DNA of 64,000 nt from Fluviicola sp. (GTDB taxonomy: Bacteria > Bacteroidota > Bacteroidia > Flavobacteriales_D > Crocinitomicaceae), in the NCBI RefSeq assembly GCF_029266855.1, contig NZ_JAQSWB010000003.1, forward strand, positions 62,001-126,000, read 5' to 3'. The number at the start of each line of letters is the position of its first letter. Within the stretch, counting starts at the first letter, position 1. The position numbers and the translations under genes were made by a program. Shown here piece by piece: positions 9,562-18,593 of this stretch. The notes under the pieces were generated by a model. That model had not been told where the DNA came from. It searched no databases and worked only from the letters and a program-made list of their open reading frames with translations.

Positions 9562-10917
9562 TTAATCCAGTTTATACTTTTTGAACCACTTTTCGTAAGA
9601 AGAAGGAGCAATAATAACTCCAAAGTTGATGGAATAGAATCGTTCTTTCAAATCAGCAGCATTTCCTGTTCCGCTGGAACCGTACTGGAAGCTGATATTG
9701 AGAGATGAGTTTGTTTTCTGACCAAGGAAAGGGAAGCCAAGACCTGCAGTGACCATGGTAGTTTTTAATTGTCTTCCGTTCATGGAGTTTGGCAACAATC
9801 CGTATTGACCTCCGATTCTGTATTTGACTTTGGAGAAGTATTTAATACCCTTTGATTTTTTTGTTGCATCAATATTCGGAATGAACTGCAAAGCGACTTT
9901 AGAACTGAATGTATTGGAGAATGCAGCACTTGCATGGGTGTCGAATTGTTCCGTATATGCTTCCCATTGCATCAAGTTAACTTCTGCAAAAACACCCAAT
10001 TGGTATTTCATGCGGTCGTTGTTTTTCGTGGTATTGGGTGTAAAGGAATAACCTGCACCAAATGTTTGCTTGCTTGGAAAAACAATTTTCCCCTGGTTGT
10101 CTTCGATATAACTGATCGTATCTGTGTAAGAAAGCTGATTGTTTACATCAGTTGCATAGTACAGTGAGTAATCCCTATAGGAGTTCATGGAAATCTGTGG
10201 TGTGTATACCGCAGATAAAAACAACTGTTTGCGTTTGTCAATATCTAAAAAGCGCTGGTAACTTGCTCCGAATGAGTAATGGAATGCCTTCATGCGATAG
10301 GTCGTTAAGTCGACACCACCTGCCGGACTGTTCGCGTCAAATACACTGCTTCGCTGATTTGTTACCGATCCGAATAAATACCCCAGGTTAAAACCGACGC
10401 TTAAATAAGTCTTATCTGTTTTAATAATTGAATAAGCCAGGCCGACAAAAAGTAAGTTCGTTGATCCGTAACCCTGGTAATTGAAAGTGGTAGAATCATC
10501 GTAAGCATAAGATCGCTGACTTAAGTTGTATCCTTTACGAGTAAATGGTTTTAATCCAAGCCCGATTCCAAAACGGTTCCCGATAGGAATTGCCATGGTA
10601 ATATTTGAAATTCCGGTGGTTTTTCCTTTAAAACTTCCCTGATCGTTGGAATAAGTTGAGAACCTGGATGCAACTCCGACTGAAAACAGGGGCTGCCCGA
10701 AGGACATTAAAGAGTAACTGGAAGGATTGTATGTATTGATCAGTGTTGAATCAAAAACAATGCTGGAAATATTTCCCATTCCGCCGTATTGAGCTTCAGG
10801 AAGGGCTCCTTCTTCGCCAATACCTGCAGTACTATAAGGTGATGATGAAGTGGTTTGTGCCCACATAGCGGAACACGAAATAGTACTAAATACTAGAAGA
10901 AAGAGTTGTTTGAGCAT
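9562..10917 (-). CDS. Outer membrane beta-barrel protein of the coaX-lptC cluster
   Basis: A 451-residue protein with a signal peptide (MLKQLFLLVFSTISCSAMWAQ) and FadL/porin-like alternating strands: an N-terminal SSPYSTAGIGEEG segment, repeated G-F/Y-x-G motifs, and a C-terminal region rich in aromatic residues. It lies between coaX (its first 32 bases lie inside the coaX frame) and lptC (directly abutting), an arrangement I recall from other Flavobacteriales. The barrel and outer-membrane location are well supported; the transported substrate, if any, is unknown. A link to lipid or LPS trafficking is inferred from lptC next door. Confidence 0.75.
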   Translation of the reverse strand: MLKQLFLLVFSTISCSAMWAQTTSSSPYSTAGIGEEGALPEAQYGGMGNISSIVFDSTLINTYNPSSYSLMSFGQPLFSVGVASRFSTYSNDQGSFKGKTTGISNITMAIPIGNRFGIGLGLKPFTRKGYNLSQRSYAYDDSTTFNYQGYGSTNLLFVGLAYSIIKTDKTYLSVGFNLGYLFGSVTNQRSSVFDANSPAGGVDLTTYRMKAFHYSFGASYQRFLDIDKRKQLFLSAVYTPQISMNSYRDYSLYYATDVNNQLSYTDTISYIEDNQGKIVFPSKQTFGAGYSFTPNTTKNNDRMKYQLGVFAEVNLMQWEAYTEQFDTHASAAFSNTFSSKVALQFIPNIDATKKSKGIKYFSKVKYRIGGQYGLLPNSMNGRQLKTTMVTAGLGFPFLGQKTNSSLNISFQYGSSGTGNAADLKERFYSINFGVIIAPSSYEKWFKKYKLD

Positions 10918-11635
10918 GTAAGAGTGCTATTAATAATCCTTTTAAGGTTAAATTCTCGTCGGCAAATATGCCATATTTATTGCCTAATTCAAAATATTGA
11001 CTGTCACCACCGGTGAGAAAAATTGTTAATTCGGGGTAAAGTCTCCGATATTCTTCGATAAAACCGACCATTTCCAAATGCATTCCGTTCATTACGCCGC
11101 TTCGCATGGCGTCGAGTGTGTTCTTTCCAATGAACGGACCCTGGATCCGATCTTCGATCAGGGGCAATTTTCCTGTGAACTGGTTCATCGATCGATAACG
11201 AAGTTCAATTCCCGGCGAAATGCTTCCACCTTCGTAAATCTTCGGGTAACGGACAAAATCATACTTAATACAGGTTCCAATATCGATGATTAACGCATTT
11301 TTATCGGAAATATTTGCTGCTGCAATGGCATTTGCCAGGCGGTCGATCCCGAGTGTCTGCGGAGATTCGTAGTTATTGGTTAAAGGAATGGGAAGTGACT
11401 GGCTGAATAAAATGGAGTTCGGCAGGAGTCCTTTGATCCATTTGGTGTTCTTATCCGAGCGAACCGAGCTGATAATTCCGGGATTATTTTTGTGCTTCAG
11501 CAAATAAGATTTGAGCTTGTCCAGTTCATCATTTGAAAAAGCATGAACTTCTTGTAAATTAGAATCTTGGAATAAACCAACCTTGATCCGGGTATTTCCG
11601 GCATCCACTACAATTGATTTATTTCCCTGTTCCAT
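10886..11635 (-). CDS. coaX: Type III pantothenate kinase
   Basis: Phosphorylates pantothenate in the first committed step of coenzyme A synthesis. The 249-residue protein has the ASKHA-fold motifs of CoaX: an N-terminal phosphate loop (VVDAGNTRIKVGLF), GIDRLANAIAA, the catalytic-aspartate region DIGTCIKYDFV and GGSISPGIELRYRSM. The frame is open to a TTG at 11644, but that TTG lies inside the -7 promoter box (11642-11649), so the ATG at 11635 is chosen; the mRNA then has almost no leader. Its 3' end overlaps the next gene by 32 bases, which suggests translational coupling. Confidence 0.95.
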   Translation of the reverse strand: MEQGNKSIVVDAGNTRIKVGLFQDSNLQEVHAFSNDELDKLKSYLLKHKNNPGIISSVRSDKNTKWIKGLLPNSILFSQSLPIPLTNNYESPQTLGIDRLANAIAAANISDKNALIIDIGTCIKYDFVRYPKIYEGGSISPGIELRYRSMNQFTGKLPLIEDRIQGPFIGKNTLDAMRSGVMNGMHLEMVGFIEEYRRLYPELTIFLTGGDSQYFELGNKYGIFADENLTLKGLLIALLHAQTTLSSSI

Positions 11636-11641
11636 CAGTGA

Positions 11642-11649
11642 CAAAGATA
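11642..11649 (-). promoter_or_regulatory. -7 element for coaX
   Basis: TATCTTTG on the minus strand, ending 6 bases before the coaX ATG at 11635. A start site about 5-7 bases downstream would make the coaX message nearly leaderless. Confidence 0.6.
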
Positions 11650-11702
11650 GGATTGATTTAGAAAAATTTTCACTTTTTTTTAGGAGGAATGAATTCTATT
11701 AC

Positions 11703-11710
11703 TATCTTTG
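11703..11710 (+). promoter_or_regulatory. -7 element for tRNA-Phe
   Basis: TATCTTTG on the plus strand, 17 bases before the tRNA 5' end. It is divergent from the coaX promoter, with the two boxes about 53 bases apart. Confidence 0.65.
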
Positions 11711-11727
11711 CCCCCACAATTGAGGAT

Positions 11728-11800
11728 GGTGATGTAGCTCAGTTGGTAGAGCAAAGGACTGAAAATCCTTGTGTCGGGGGTTCGATTCCCTCCATCACCA
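11728..11800 (+). tRNA. tRNA-Phe (anticodon GAA)
   Basis: A 73-base cloverleaf. The acceptor arms GGTGATG and CATCACC pair fully, with discriminator A at 11800. The D-arm is GCTCAGTTGGTAGAGC, the anticodon arm AGGACTGAAAATCCT has GAA in the loop, and the T-arm is GGGGGTTCGATTCCCTC. The 3' CCA is not encoded (the genome continues CAACC), so it must be added after transcription. A promoter precedes it and a terminator follows at 11818. Confidence 0.97.
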
Positions 11801-11817
11801 CAACCACAGAAGTAGAA

Positions 11818-11841
11818 AGCCATCCTTAGGGGTGGCTTTTT
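11818..11841 (+). terminator. Intrinsic terminator of tRNA-Phe
   Basis: AGCCATCC and GGGTGGCT form an 8-bp stem (one T-G wobble) around a TTAG loop, followed by TTTT. It starts 18 bases after the tRNA, so the tRNA is a single-gene transcript. Confidence 0.8.
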
Positions 11842-12348
11842 CACTTCGTGGTTATTTTGTGGTGATGAGGTCCGTAGCGACTGACGAAGGAAGTCTGCTT
11901 CGGATAGAATCGAAACCACTAACTGGGTTTTTCTTGTGCAATCAAAAATTCAGAAACCGCTATTTCTTATTTCGGATAAATTTCTAACTTAAAGTATGGC
12001 GCAACCATTACCCAAAGGGATAGTTCGGTTGAGGACATAATACACATATATTTAACCACAAAGCACACAAGGAGCACGAAGTTTTTCTGTTTTATTCCAT
12101 ATAAAGTACCCGAAAACTACTACCATTGACGCTACGGTCGAGGTGGGGTACCTCAGGTTATAACTTCTGTTGAAGTTACCTTCGTCTTCAAGTGCTATCG
12201 CACTTTCTTCTATGCTTTATCCATACTTGATAGTGGGAGTAACCATACTTGACCCTTGCTTTATCAATAAGATAGATTTGGATTTCCGTCCACTCTTCTC
12301 CATACCCCAAGGCCCAAAGAAATTCGGGCTTTTTTGTATATTCACTTT
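11842..12348 (+). other. 507-base intergenic region without a gene
   Basis: I see no convincing gene. At 12051-12081 lies TTTAACCACAAAGCACAC..., an AACCACAAAGCACAC-type scar found inverted at about 45500-45526. At 12311-12335 GCCC/GGGC followed by TTTTTT is a weak terminator-like hairpin just before the AraC gene. The short frames here have no promoter or recognisable protein. Confidence 0.5.
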
Positions 12349-13167
12349 ATGACAATAAAAATATTCAGGCCAACAAACCCCCTGCTGAAAAAATATATTG
12401 AGTGTTTTTATATTCTCGAACAAACTTCTGAAGAAAAACCTGCGACTTATTTTACCTTTCCCAGCATTTATACCATTGTTACCATTAGTGAACAAAGCAA
12501 AACTTTGGAAAGTGAAAACAAAATAACCGTCAAATCCTGCCCTTCCAATGCGATTGAAACCAATCTAGTGAGCGATTTCAATGAACCGGTCCTGGTGAAA
12601 TATGAAGGCAGGATTAATGAAATTACTACGTATTTCAAACCTCTTGGAATAAATGGATTTATTAATCATGATTTGAGCTATTATTCCGAAGGGACTTTCC
12701 CTGATTTTAATCCACACGATGATTATAAGGATTCCATGGCGGCTATTCTGTCAATTAAAAACCGGGATGAAAGAATCGGGAAGATAGAAAGTTACTGGAT
12801 TTCAAAATTGAAGCCTTTTGAAGATCCCCTGTTGGAGGAAGTGCTCTCCGAAATGATGGATTCAGGCAACTTGAATCAATCGATGACGAAATTAGCTCAT
12901 AAAACCGGGCGGTCGCGCACAACAATAAACAAACATTTTGACAGACATATTTGTAAAACACCTTCTCAATTCAAAAAAATAATCAGATTCCGGGCTGCTG
13001 TTGAAAGTCATATTGAAAACGAAGCAGGCTTATCTTATAATCTGGATTATTTTGACCAGTCACACATGATCCGGGATTTTAAAAAACTGACCGGCTTTAC
13101 ACCAAAAGCCTTCTTTTCAAAAATAGCAAGACTTGAAAACGGTGAGATAAAATGGATATTTGTATAG
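12349..13167 (+). CDS. AraC-family transcriptional regulator
   Basis: A 272-residue protein with a ~150-residue N-terminal region (IKIFRPTNPLLKKYIECFY start) typical of the AraC subgroup that senses small ligands, and a C-terminal double helix-turn-helix at ~175-260: SMTKLAHKTGRSRTTINKHF and the conserved FDQSHMIRDFKKLTGFTPKAF. The frame extends upstream to a TTG at 12334, but the ATG at 12349 is preferred. It points toward the two secreted hydrolase genes that follow on the same strand and might regulate them; that is inference, as the gap to the first is 74 bases and no operator was identified. Confidence 0.9.
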   Translation: MTIKIFRPTNPLLKKYIECFYILEQTSEEKPATYFTFPSIYTIVTISEQSKTLESENKITVKSCPSNAIETNLVSDFNEPVLVKYEGRINEITTYFKPLGINGFINHDLSYYSEGTFPDFNPHDDYKDSMAAILSIKNRDERIGKIESYWISKLKPFEDPLLEEVLSEMMDSGNLNQSMTKLAHKTGRSRTTINKHFDRHICKTPSQFKKIIRFRAAVESHIENEAGLSYNLDYFDQSHMIRDFKKLTGFTPKAFFSKIARLENGEIKWIFV

Positions 13168-13241
13168 TGGGTTTACAAAAATACAATGCTGGAATTTTAT
13201 TAAACAGTACCATTGCAGCTTAATTCTAAGATCAAATAAGA

Positions 13242-14543
13242 ATGAAGCTGATAATAACAACGATGCTGTTCCCAATTTTAATTTTCGGGCAAAAAGAGAT
13301 ACCAACGAATCTTGCAAAATATATGCAGGCGCAAGTTGAAGTCAATCATTTCAGCGGGACGGTCCTTGTTACAAAAAACGGTTCGGTTTTATTGAAGAAA
13401 TCATATGGTTTGGCAGATCGCGAATGGAATATCAAGAACACAATAGACACTAAATTCCAACTGGCTTCGGTAACAAAACAGTTTACGGCTGCAGCAATTC
13501 TCCTATTAGTGGAAAGAGGAAAACTGTCGCTTAATGATCGTTTAAGTAAATTTTTCCCGGATTATCCAAAAGCAGATAGTGTTACCATCCACATGTTATT
13601 ATCACATTCTTCAGGATTGGCAATGGGTTTTAAAGAACTGGCATTAAGTACTGTTAGCCCGGATTCTGCTTATTCCGAAATAAAAAGGATGCCTTATGAA
13701 TTTTCACCTGGAATCAAAAGCGCATACAGTAATATTGGCTATTACTTATTAGGACGGATTATTGAAAAAGTTTCAGGTGAGAAGTATGCCGTTTTTTTAA
13801 GGGAAAACATTTTTGAGAAAGCCGGAATGAAGCATACGGGTGTCAGCAATAACGATTCGATCATCTCAAAAAAAGCGAAAGTTTATTGTCGAACGGAAAC
13901 AGGATTTATTCACAACCCTTACATTAATTGGGGATTTAACATTGGTCACGACGGTGTTTATTCTACTGTGGAAGATCTGGCTCTGTGGGACAATGCGCTT
14001 TATGGAACTACGATCTTATCGGAAGAAACGAAGAAAGGGATGTTTACTTCACATAACGACGAAAACTGGGGATATGGCTTTGTGATCAACCCCTTTTATA
14101 ATCACGGACATCAATTGGTTGCCCATGACGGTGGGTTTTTGGGAACCATGACTTCTTTTAACCGCTTTACCGATGACAAACTTTTTGTAACCGTCTTGTC
14201 TAACAATGAATCTCAATCCTATATTATTGCTTACGGACTTTCTGGAATTGCTTTTCAAAAAGATTTTGAACTGCCATACACCCATTCTCAGACGAAAGCA
14301 GATACTGCAGCATATGATAACTATGCGGGGAAGTATGGGGAAACAGAGATATTAAAAATTAACGGGAAACTATACTATAATAGTGTGGAAATGGAGCTCC
14401 TTCCTGAATCCAAAACAAAATTTTTCAGAGCCGACAATAATGATCGGACCATTGAATTTATCCTGGACGACTTTGGTACCTGCATTTGTATCATTAGAAC
14501 AAAAGGTGGAATCAAGGAAGTAGTAAATAGAAATAGGGAGTAA
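13242..14543 (+). CDS. Secreted serine hydrolase, beta-lactamase/PBP-like family
   Basis: A 433-residue exported enzyme with a short signal peptide (MKLIITTMLFPILIFGQ). It has the class C beta-lactamase/D-Ala-D-Ala carboxypeptidase fold motifs: Ser76-x-x-Lys79 (ASVTKQF, catalytic serine and general base), Tyr162-Ser-Asn164 (YSNIGYYLLGRI), and HDGG near 293 in place of KTG. A C-terminal ~90-residue beta domain follows, as in the serine-hydrolase esterases of Bacteroidota. The family includes beta-lactamases, esterases and peptidases, so the substrate cannot be given; resistance should not be assumed. It follows the AraC gene and precedes an esterase-like gene. Confidence 0.9.
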   Translation: MKLIITTMLFPILIFGQKEIPTNLAKYMQAQVEVNHFSGTVLVTKNGSVLLKKSYGLADREWNIKNTIDTKFQLASVTKQFTAAAILLLVERGKLSLNDRLSKFFPDYPKADSVTIHMLLSHSSGLAMGFKELALSTVSPDSAYSEIKRMPYEFSPGIKSAYSNIGYYLLGRIIEKVSGEKYAVFLRENIFEKAGMKHTGVSNNDSIISKKAKVYCRTETGFIHNPYINWGFNIGHDGVYSTVEDLALWDNALYGTTILSEETKKGMFTSHNDENWGYGFVINPFYNHGHQLVAHDGGFLGTMTSFNRFTDDKLFVTVLSNNESQSYIIAYGLSGIAFQKDFELPYTHSQTKADTAAYDNYAGKYGETEILKINGKLYYNSVEMELLPESKTKFFRADNNDRTIEFILDDFGTCICIIRTKGGIKEVVNRNRE

Positions 14544-14650
14544 AAAATATAATCGCTGACATTAGTTCCTCAAACCTTCTGAATTTGATTTTTTACTGTC
14601 TTCAAACCGGAGAAAAGCGGATATTTGTATCAACTCAGAATAAACGGAAA

Positions 14651-15514
14651 ATGAAAAAGATCGCGATACTTTTAACCTTCACTCTTTCGGCTTTAATCAC
14701 TTTTGCACAGAAAAGTAAATCCCCAAAAACTACAAGCAAACCTTTTGTGTTGGGCTTAATTGATGAGATTCAGTCAAAGGAACTTGCAGAAAAAAGAACG
14801 GTGAACATCTATCTCCCGGAAGGTTACGATCAAAATGATTCTATTAAATACCCGGTAATTTACCTGCTCGACGGTTCGGCAGATGAAGATTTTATACATG
14901 TTGCCGGACTTGTACAGTTCTGTAATTTTGAATGGGTCAACCAGTTGCCAAAGTCTATTGTAGTGGGCATTGCAAATGTGGACCGGAAAAGAGACTTTAC
15001 CTTTCCGAGTACTATCAAAGCTAAAATAGCACTTCCAACAGCGGGGCATTCCGATAAATTCATGGCTTTCATTGAAAAAGAATTGCAACCATACATTGAA
15101 TCGAACTATCGTGGAAACGGGGATAATATGATTATCGGTCAGTCATTGGGCGGACTGTTCGCAACAGAAGTGCTCCTGAAGAAACCTTCACTTTTTAACA
15201 AATACATCATTATCAGCCCGAGTTTGTGGTGGGACAACGGTTCGCTTCTGGAGCAATCCTCCGCAATCCTCACAGAGAGTTTTACCCGGGAAACAGCTGT
15301 TTATATCGCTGTAGGAAAAGAGGGGCTGACACCAACCGAAATTCCGCGTGTAATGGAGGTCGATGCCAATCTGTTGGCTGACAAACTAAGGGGAACAAAG
15401 AGTAAAAAAGTAAACGTGTTTTTCGACTATTTACCGATGGAGAATCACGCTTCGATCATGCACCAGGCCGTTATGAATGCATTTAAATTTTTGTACCCGG
15501 TACAGCAGCACTAA
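14651..15514 (+). CDS. Secreted alpha/beta hydrolase, esterase-D/IroE-like
   Basis: A 287-residue exported hydrolase. The ATG at 14651 is chosen because it gives a clean signal peptide (MKKIAILLTFTLSALITFAQ); the frame extends upstream only to a TTG. Features of the putative-esterase family are a strand with an oxyanion region (VIYLLDGSADEDF), the nucleophile elbow GQSLGG (Ser165), LWWDNGS, and a C-terminal catalytic histidine candidate in MENHASIMHQ. Related enzymes include siderophore esterases (Fes, IroE), S-formylglutathione hydrolase and mycolyltransferases. No siderophore genes lie nearby, so the substrate is unknown. Confidence 0.88.
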   Translation: MKKIAILLTFTLSALITFAQKSKSPKTTSKPFVLGLIDEIQSKELAEKRTVNIYLPEGYDQNDSIKYPVIYLLDGSADEDFIHVAGLVQFCNFEWVNQLPKSIVVGIANVDRKRDFTFPSTIKAKIALPTAGHSDKFMAFIEKELQPYIESNYRGNGDNMIIGQSLGGLFATEVLLKKPSLFNKYIIISPSLWWDNGSLLEQSSAILTESFTRETAVYIAVGKEGLTPTEIPRVMEVDANLLADKLRGTKSKKVNVFFDYLPMENHASIMHQAVMNAFKFLYPVQQH

Positions 15515-15522
15515 TCAAGCTG

Positions 15523-15554
15523 ATCACCCGGAAAACGAAAGCTTTCCAGGTGAT
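15523..15554. terminator. Hairpin between convergent genes
   Basis: ATCACCCGGAAA and TTTCCAGGTGAT pair over 12 positions with one mismatch around an 8-base loop. It lies between the ends of two convergent genes. There is no U-tract, so it is only a possible terminator. Confidence 0.45.
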
Positions 15555-15613
15555 TCGTGCGCCCGTGGAAAAATCCGTGCTGCCCGACTTATCTGTTAAT
15601 CGATGAGGTCAAA

Positions 15614-17002
15614 TTATTCAATAAGCAGTTTCCCGCTTTTAAACGAATCATTTCTTCCGATCAACCGGTAGAAGTAAGCTCCCTTATGCCTTTCTGCTAT
15701 ATTGATCCATGTTTCACCTTGCGTGATTGACTGTGAAAGAATGATTCGTCCGGAGAGATCTGTCAATTCAAATTGTGCATCAATCGCAGCTTTGATGTAA
15801 AATGAACCGCTTGAGGGATTCGGGTAAATGCTGAAAGCGTCTGTTGTATTTTCTTCCATTCCTGTGGTTACAGGTGGCGGACACAGATTGGCCATTGCAG
15901 CTAAACTGGTCGAATTATTAAAGTTTCCGATACCCAGTTGTCCTCCGGAAGCATTTCCTCCGGCTGCCAGCCCTGTGCCATCGTCTTTCACAAAAAGGGA
16001 ATAACATTCTCCTGCTGCAAGGTGTACGATATTTGTCAGTCCTGGATTTTGAATCGGAGTGGAAGACCCGGTGTTATTTCCCAACCCGAATTGCCCGCAG
16101 GCATTGCTTCCGCTCATCCAAACCGATCCATCATTTTTCAGGAAAAGCGAATGACCGCTCAGTGGTCCGGATGAAATTTGCGCAATTCCGGAAAGGGAAG
16201 GGATCATCAAAGGAGTACTTTGATCGGTCGTATTCCCGATTCCCAGTTGACCGCTGTCATTACTCCCGCAAGCCCAAACAGTTCCATCGTTTTTGAGGAA
16301 AAGGGAGTAAGACCACCCTGCGTCAATTTTGCTAATTCCTGTCAGTGAGATGACATCAAGGGGAACGTTACTTCCTAAGCTGGTTGCTCCGGTTCCAAGC
16401 TGTCCTTCCAGGTTTAATCCGCAGGCTTTCACCGTTCCGTCGTTTAGCAGGAATAAAGAATGCGCTCCACCAGCAGCAATTGCTGTTACATTGCTTAATC
16501 CGGGGATCTGTATCGGGGTCAATTCATCCGAGTTAGTTCCGTTGCCAAGTTGCCCGGCATTATTGAGTCCGCAAGCCCAAACGGTTCCGTCGCCTTTCAG
16601 GAAAAGAGAAAATTCAACACCTCCGGAGATTGCAATCACATTACTCAGTGAAGGAATTTGAGCGGGCTCCTGCAACGTAGTGGTGTTGCCCATGCCCAAT
16701 TGTCCTTTGTTATTCAGTCCTGTTGCCCATACGGTACCGTCAGCCTTTAGGAAAAGAGAAAAATGATTTCCTGCAGAAACAGCAATAATTTGCCCGAGAT
16801 CCGGAATACTGGTAGGGATTGCTTTGCTGGAAGTTATGCCTAAACCCAGTGGTCCGCTTGTAGCTTTTCCCCAGCTTCTGGGGATGGAGTCTTCACACAA
16901 ATACAGCGAATGTTCCCTTCCTGCATCCAATACCTGGGCATTGGATACCTGGCTAAATGCTGCAATTAGTATAATGATCGAATAAGTAATTGTTCTTGCC
17001 AT
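15614..17002 (-). CDS. RCC1/ATS1-repeat protein with T9SS sorting domain
   Basis: A 462-residue secreted protein. A signal peptide (MARTITYSIIILIAAFSQVSNA) is followed by about seven RCC1-type blades, each ~50 residues with the pattern HSLFLKNDGTVWACGLNNAGQLG, predicting a seven-bladed propeller. The C-terminal ~75 residues form a T9SS type A sorting domain (FSIYPNPSSGSFYIKA, GRIILSQS, SGKLLIE). Bacterial RCC1 proteins are mostly surface or secreted binding proteins without catalytic activity; no nucleotide exchange role should be inferred. It stands alone, convergent with the esterase gene. Confidence 0.92.
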   Translation of the reverse strand: MARTITYSIIILIAAFSQVSNAQVLDAGREHSLYLCEDSIPRSWGKATSGPLGLGITSSKAIPTSIPDLGQIIAVSAGNHFSLFLKADGTVWATGLNNKGQLGMGNTTTLQEPAQIPSLSNVIAISGGVEFSLFLKGDGTVWACGLNNAGQLGNGTNSDELTPIQIPGLSNVTAIAAGGAHSLFLLNDGTVKACGLNLEGQLGTGATSLGSNVPLDVISLTGISKIDAGWSYSLFLKNDGTVWACGSNDSGQLGIGNTTDQSTPLMIPSLSGIAQISSGPLSGHSLFLKNDGSVWMSGSNACGQFGLGNNTGSSTPIQNPGLTNIVHLAAGECYSLFVKDDGTGLAAGGNASGGQLGIGNFNNSTSLAAMANLCPPPVTTGMEENTTDAFSIYPNPSSGSFYIKAAIDAQFELTDLSGRIILSQSITQGETWINIAERHKGAYFYRLIGRNDSFKSGKLLIE

Positions 17003-17258
17003 AGTACTTCGGTTTTATTTAAGATAAAGCAAAAGTAGCCCTCCTGGAATGACTTTGAAATACTGCATTTGACGTATATTGAACCAGTTCAACAGGTGAA
17101 ATTTTATTGGTAAGTGTAAATGCTTCCCCGGTTCTGAATGTGATCAGGCACTAGCGCGATGAACTCAAAAAACATTTCTTATTTACCATTTCTTCACATA
17201 TTTGTTGCCGATTTCAATTTCGCCTTTCGTAAATTAGAGAACACCAAAAACGAAGAGT

Positions 17259-17702
17259 ATGACTGAGATCAGAAGAAATGAGATTATTACTGAGCTTGCA
17301 GAATCATTGCAGGACCGTGAATACGACAGATTCATTAAGTGTTTCGAAGAAAATGCAGTTTTGGAAATCCCATTCATGGCAGATGGCGGAATTGTTCACA
17401 AAGGATTACCTGAGATCAAAAAGCATTTTGAAAATGTTGCGGCAGATTCGATGACAAACCTCATCCGCATAGAAGAGATTATGGCAAAAACCTACCACAG
17501 CGAAGAGGTTGCTACTGTCGAGTTTTTCACGAAAGGAAGGCTGATCAGTACCGGAGAAACCTTTCATATTCCATCTGCAGTTGCTATTATCCGCTTTGGT
17601 GAAACTGGAATTGTTCATTACAAAGACATTCCCAATACCGTCTGTATCGCTAAAAAGGCCGGAGTACTGAACCAGGTGCTGGATTCCTGGAAAGAGAAAT
17701 AG
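17259..17702 (+). CDS. NTF2-like (SnoaL-like) protein
   Basis: A 147-residue cytosolic protein with the cone-shaped NTF2-like fold pattern: an N-terminal helix pair (ELAESLQDREYDRFIKCF), the E-N-A-V-L-E-I-P-F strand, GLPEIKKHFENV, then four C-terminal strands (TVEFFTKGRLISTGETF, SAVAIIRFGETGIVHYKD). The family includes ketosteroid-isomerase-like enzymes and non-catalytic binding proteins; no catalytic pair is evident. It stands alone downstream of a 256-base region with no other gene. Confidence 0.72.
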   Translation: MTEIRRNEIITELAESLQDREYDRFIKCFEENAVLEIPFMADGGIVHKGLPEIKKHFENVAADSMTNLIRIEEIMAKTYHSEEVATVEFFTKGRLISTGETFHIPSAVAIIRFGETGIVHYKDIPNTVCIAKKAGVLNQVLDSWKEK

Positions 17703-17716
17703 TTGTTTATCTGGCC

Positions 17717-17790
17717 TCCTCCTTTGAAGGAGGAACGAGGTCTGATGTCCCGATAGCTATCGGGGCTGACGAGTATCAGACTCCGGCAGA
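17717..17790. repeat. Structured intergenic palindromic element
   Basis: Three nested or adjacent palindromes lie in about 75 bases: TCCTCCTT/AAGGAGGA (17717-17734), the perfect 16-mer CCCGATAGCTATCGGG (17749-17764), and GTCTGAT (17740-17746) pairing with ATCAGAC (17775-17781) around the second. It resembles the mobile-looking palindromic scars scattered through Bacteroidota genomes. Confidence 0.55.
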
Positions 17791-17873
17791 GAGGATGGCG
17801 ACTTGATTTTTACTGAACCGTTTTGATAGGCTGCTCAATTGTCCTTAAGTTCAACCAGGATTAATTTTCTATT

Positions 17874-18467
17874 ATGAAAGCTTGGAGCACATGTTTGTTA
17901 TTTGCAATGGTCGCCTGCAGTTCCCCGGAAACAGATGCAGTTGAAACGGTGTCATTCGAAACGGTCGATGAGATCAGAACAGAGGATTCAATTGAATCTT
18001 CCGCTCGAGTCCAGGAGGCAAGTCCTTTTATCCTGCCCAATGAAGTGCTGGTATTGAGTTTTAAAACCAAAAAGAATAAGCAGTTGTTTATTTGCAGGGA
18101 TAGGGACAATAAATACCTTGTTTACCGCTTTGGAAGCAAGCCCAAAGTTGAATTGCAGTATCCGGTAAAACCGGATTCTTCGAGTTTTAAGAAGTTTGAT
18201 TACTCGGCTTACTTCCGTCCGGGCGGATTAGAGAACCTGGGAATGTCGCTGGATTATTTATCCTTTATAAACAAGGGATACCGGTACCTTATTTATAAAA
18301 CATATATTGCCGAAGCTGTGGGCAATGAAAATGAAATCGGAATCCGTATCATTCACTTGAAAACAGGGAAGGAAACAATGATCGAAGGTGATTTTGATAC
18401 CCTTGAAGGTGGTTTTTCAGCAGAAACAATGGAGCTGGTAAATCAAAGTGAGGAACTGTACGAATAA
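17874..18467 (+). CDS. Lipoprotein of unknown function
   Basis: A 197-residue protein with a lipoprotein signal (MKAWSTCLLFAMVACSS, lipobox MVAC with Cys15), followed by an acidic spacer (~20-45) and a compact domain with NKQLFICRDRDNKYLVYRFG and GNENEIGIRIIHLKTGKE strands. Related small lipoproteins occur in other Bacteroidota, but I do not recognise a named family. The ATG at 17874 is the first in the frame. No operon partner. Confidence 0.65.
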   Translation: MKAWSTCLLFAMVACSSPETDAVETVSFETVDEIRTEDSIESSARVQEASPFILPNEVLVLSFKTKKNKQLFICRDRDNKYLVYRFGSKPKVELQYPVKPDSSSFKKFDYSAYFRPGGLENLGMSLDYLSFINKGYRYLIYKTYIAEAVGNENEIGIRIIHLKTGKETMIEGDFDTLEGGFSAETMELVNQSEELYE

Positions 18468-18560
18468 AAAACCAAGAGAAAGTATCCGGACTGCATTTTA
18501 GCTTGTGTGGATTTAATAAATGATTCACGGGTGCTTAATCCCTTGGAAAAAGACATGAAT

Positions 18561-18568
18561 TAGCTTTG
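18561..18568 (+). promoter_or_regulatory. -7 element for the 32-residue gene
   Basis: TAGCTTTG is an exact TAnnTTTG match ending 25 bases before the ATG at 18594. A TTG lies 15 bases upstream, a spacing shorter than usual. Confidence 0.45.
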
Positions 18569-18593
18569 TGGAAATAAAACACGAGCAGAAATC

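Noticed and set aside
12311-12335. GCCC/GGGC hairpin before the AraC gene as a terminator
   Set aside because: Four-bp stem with a long loop and no upstream gene that needs it; noted only as weak.
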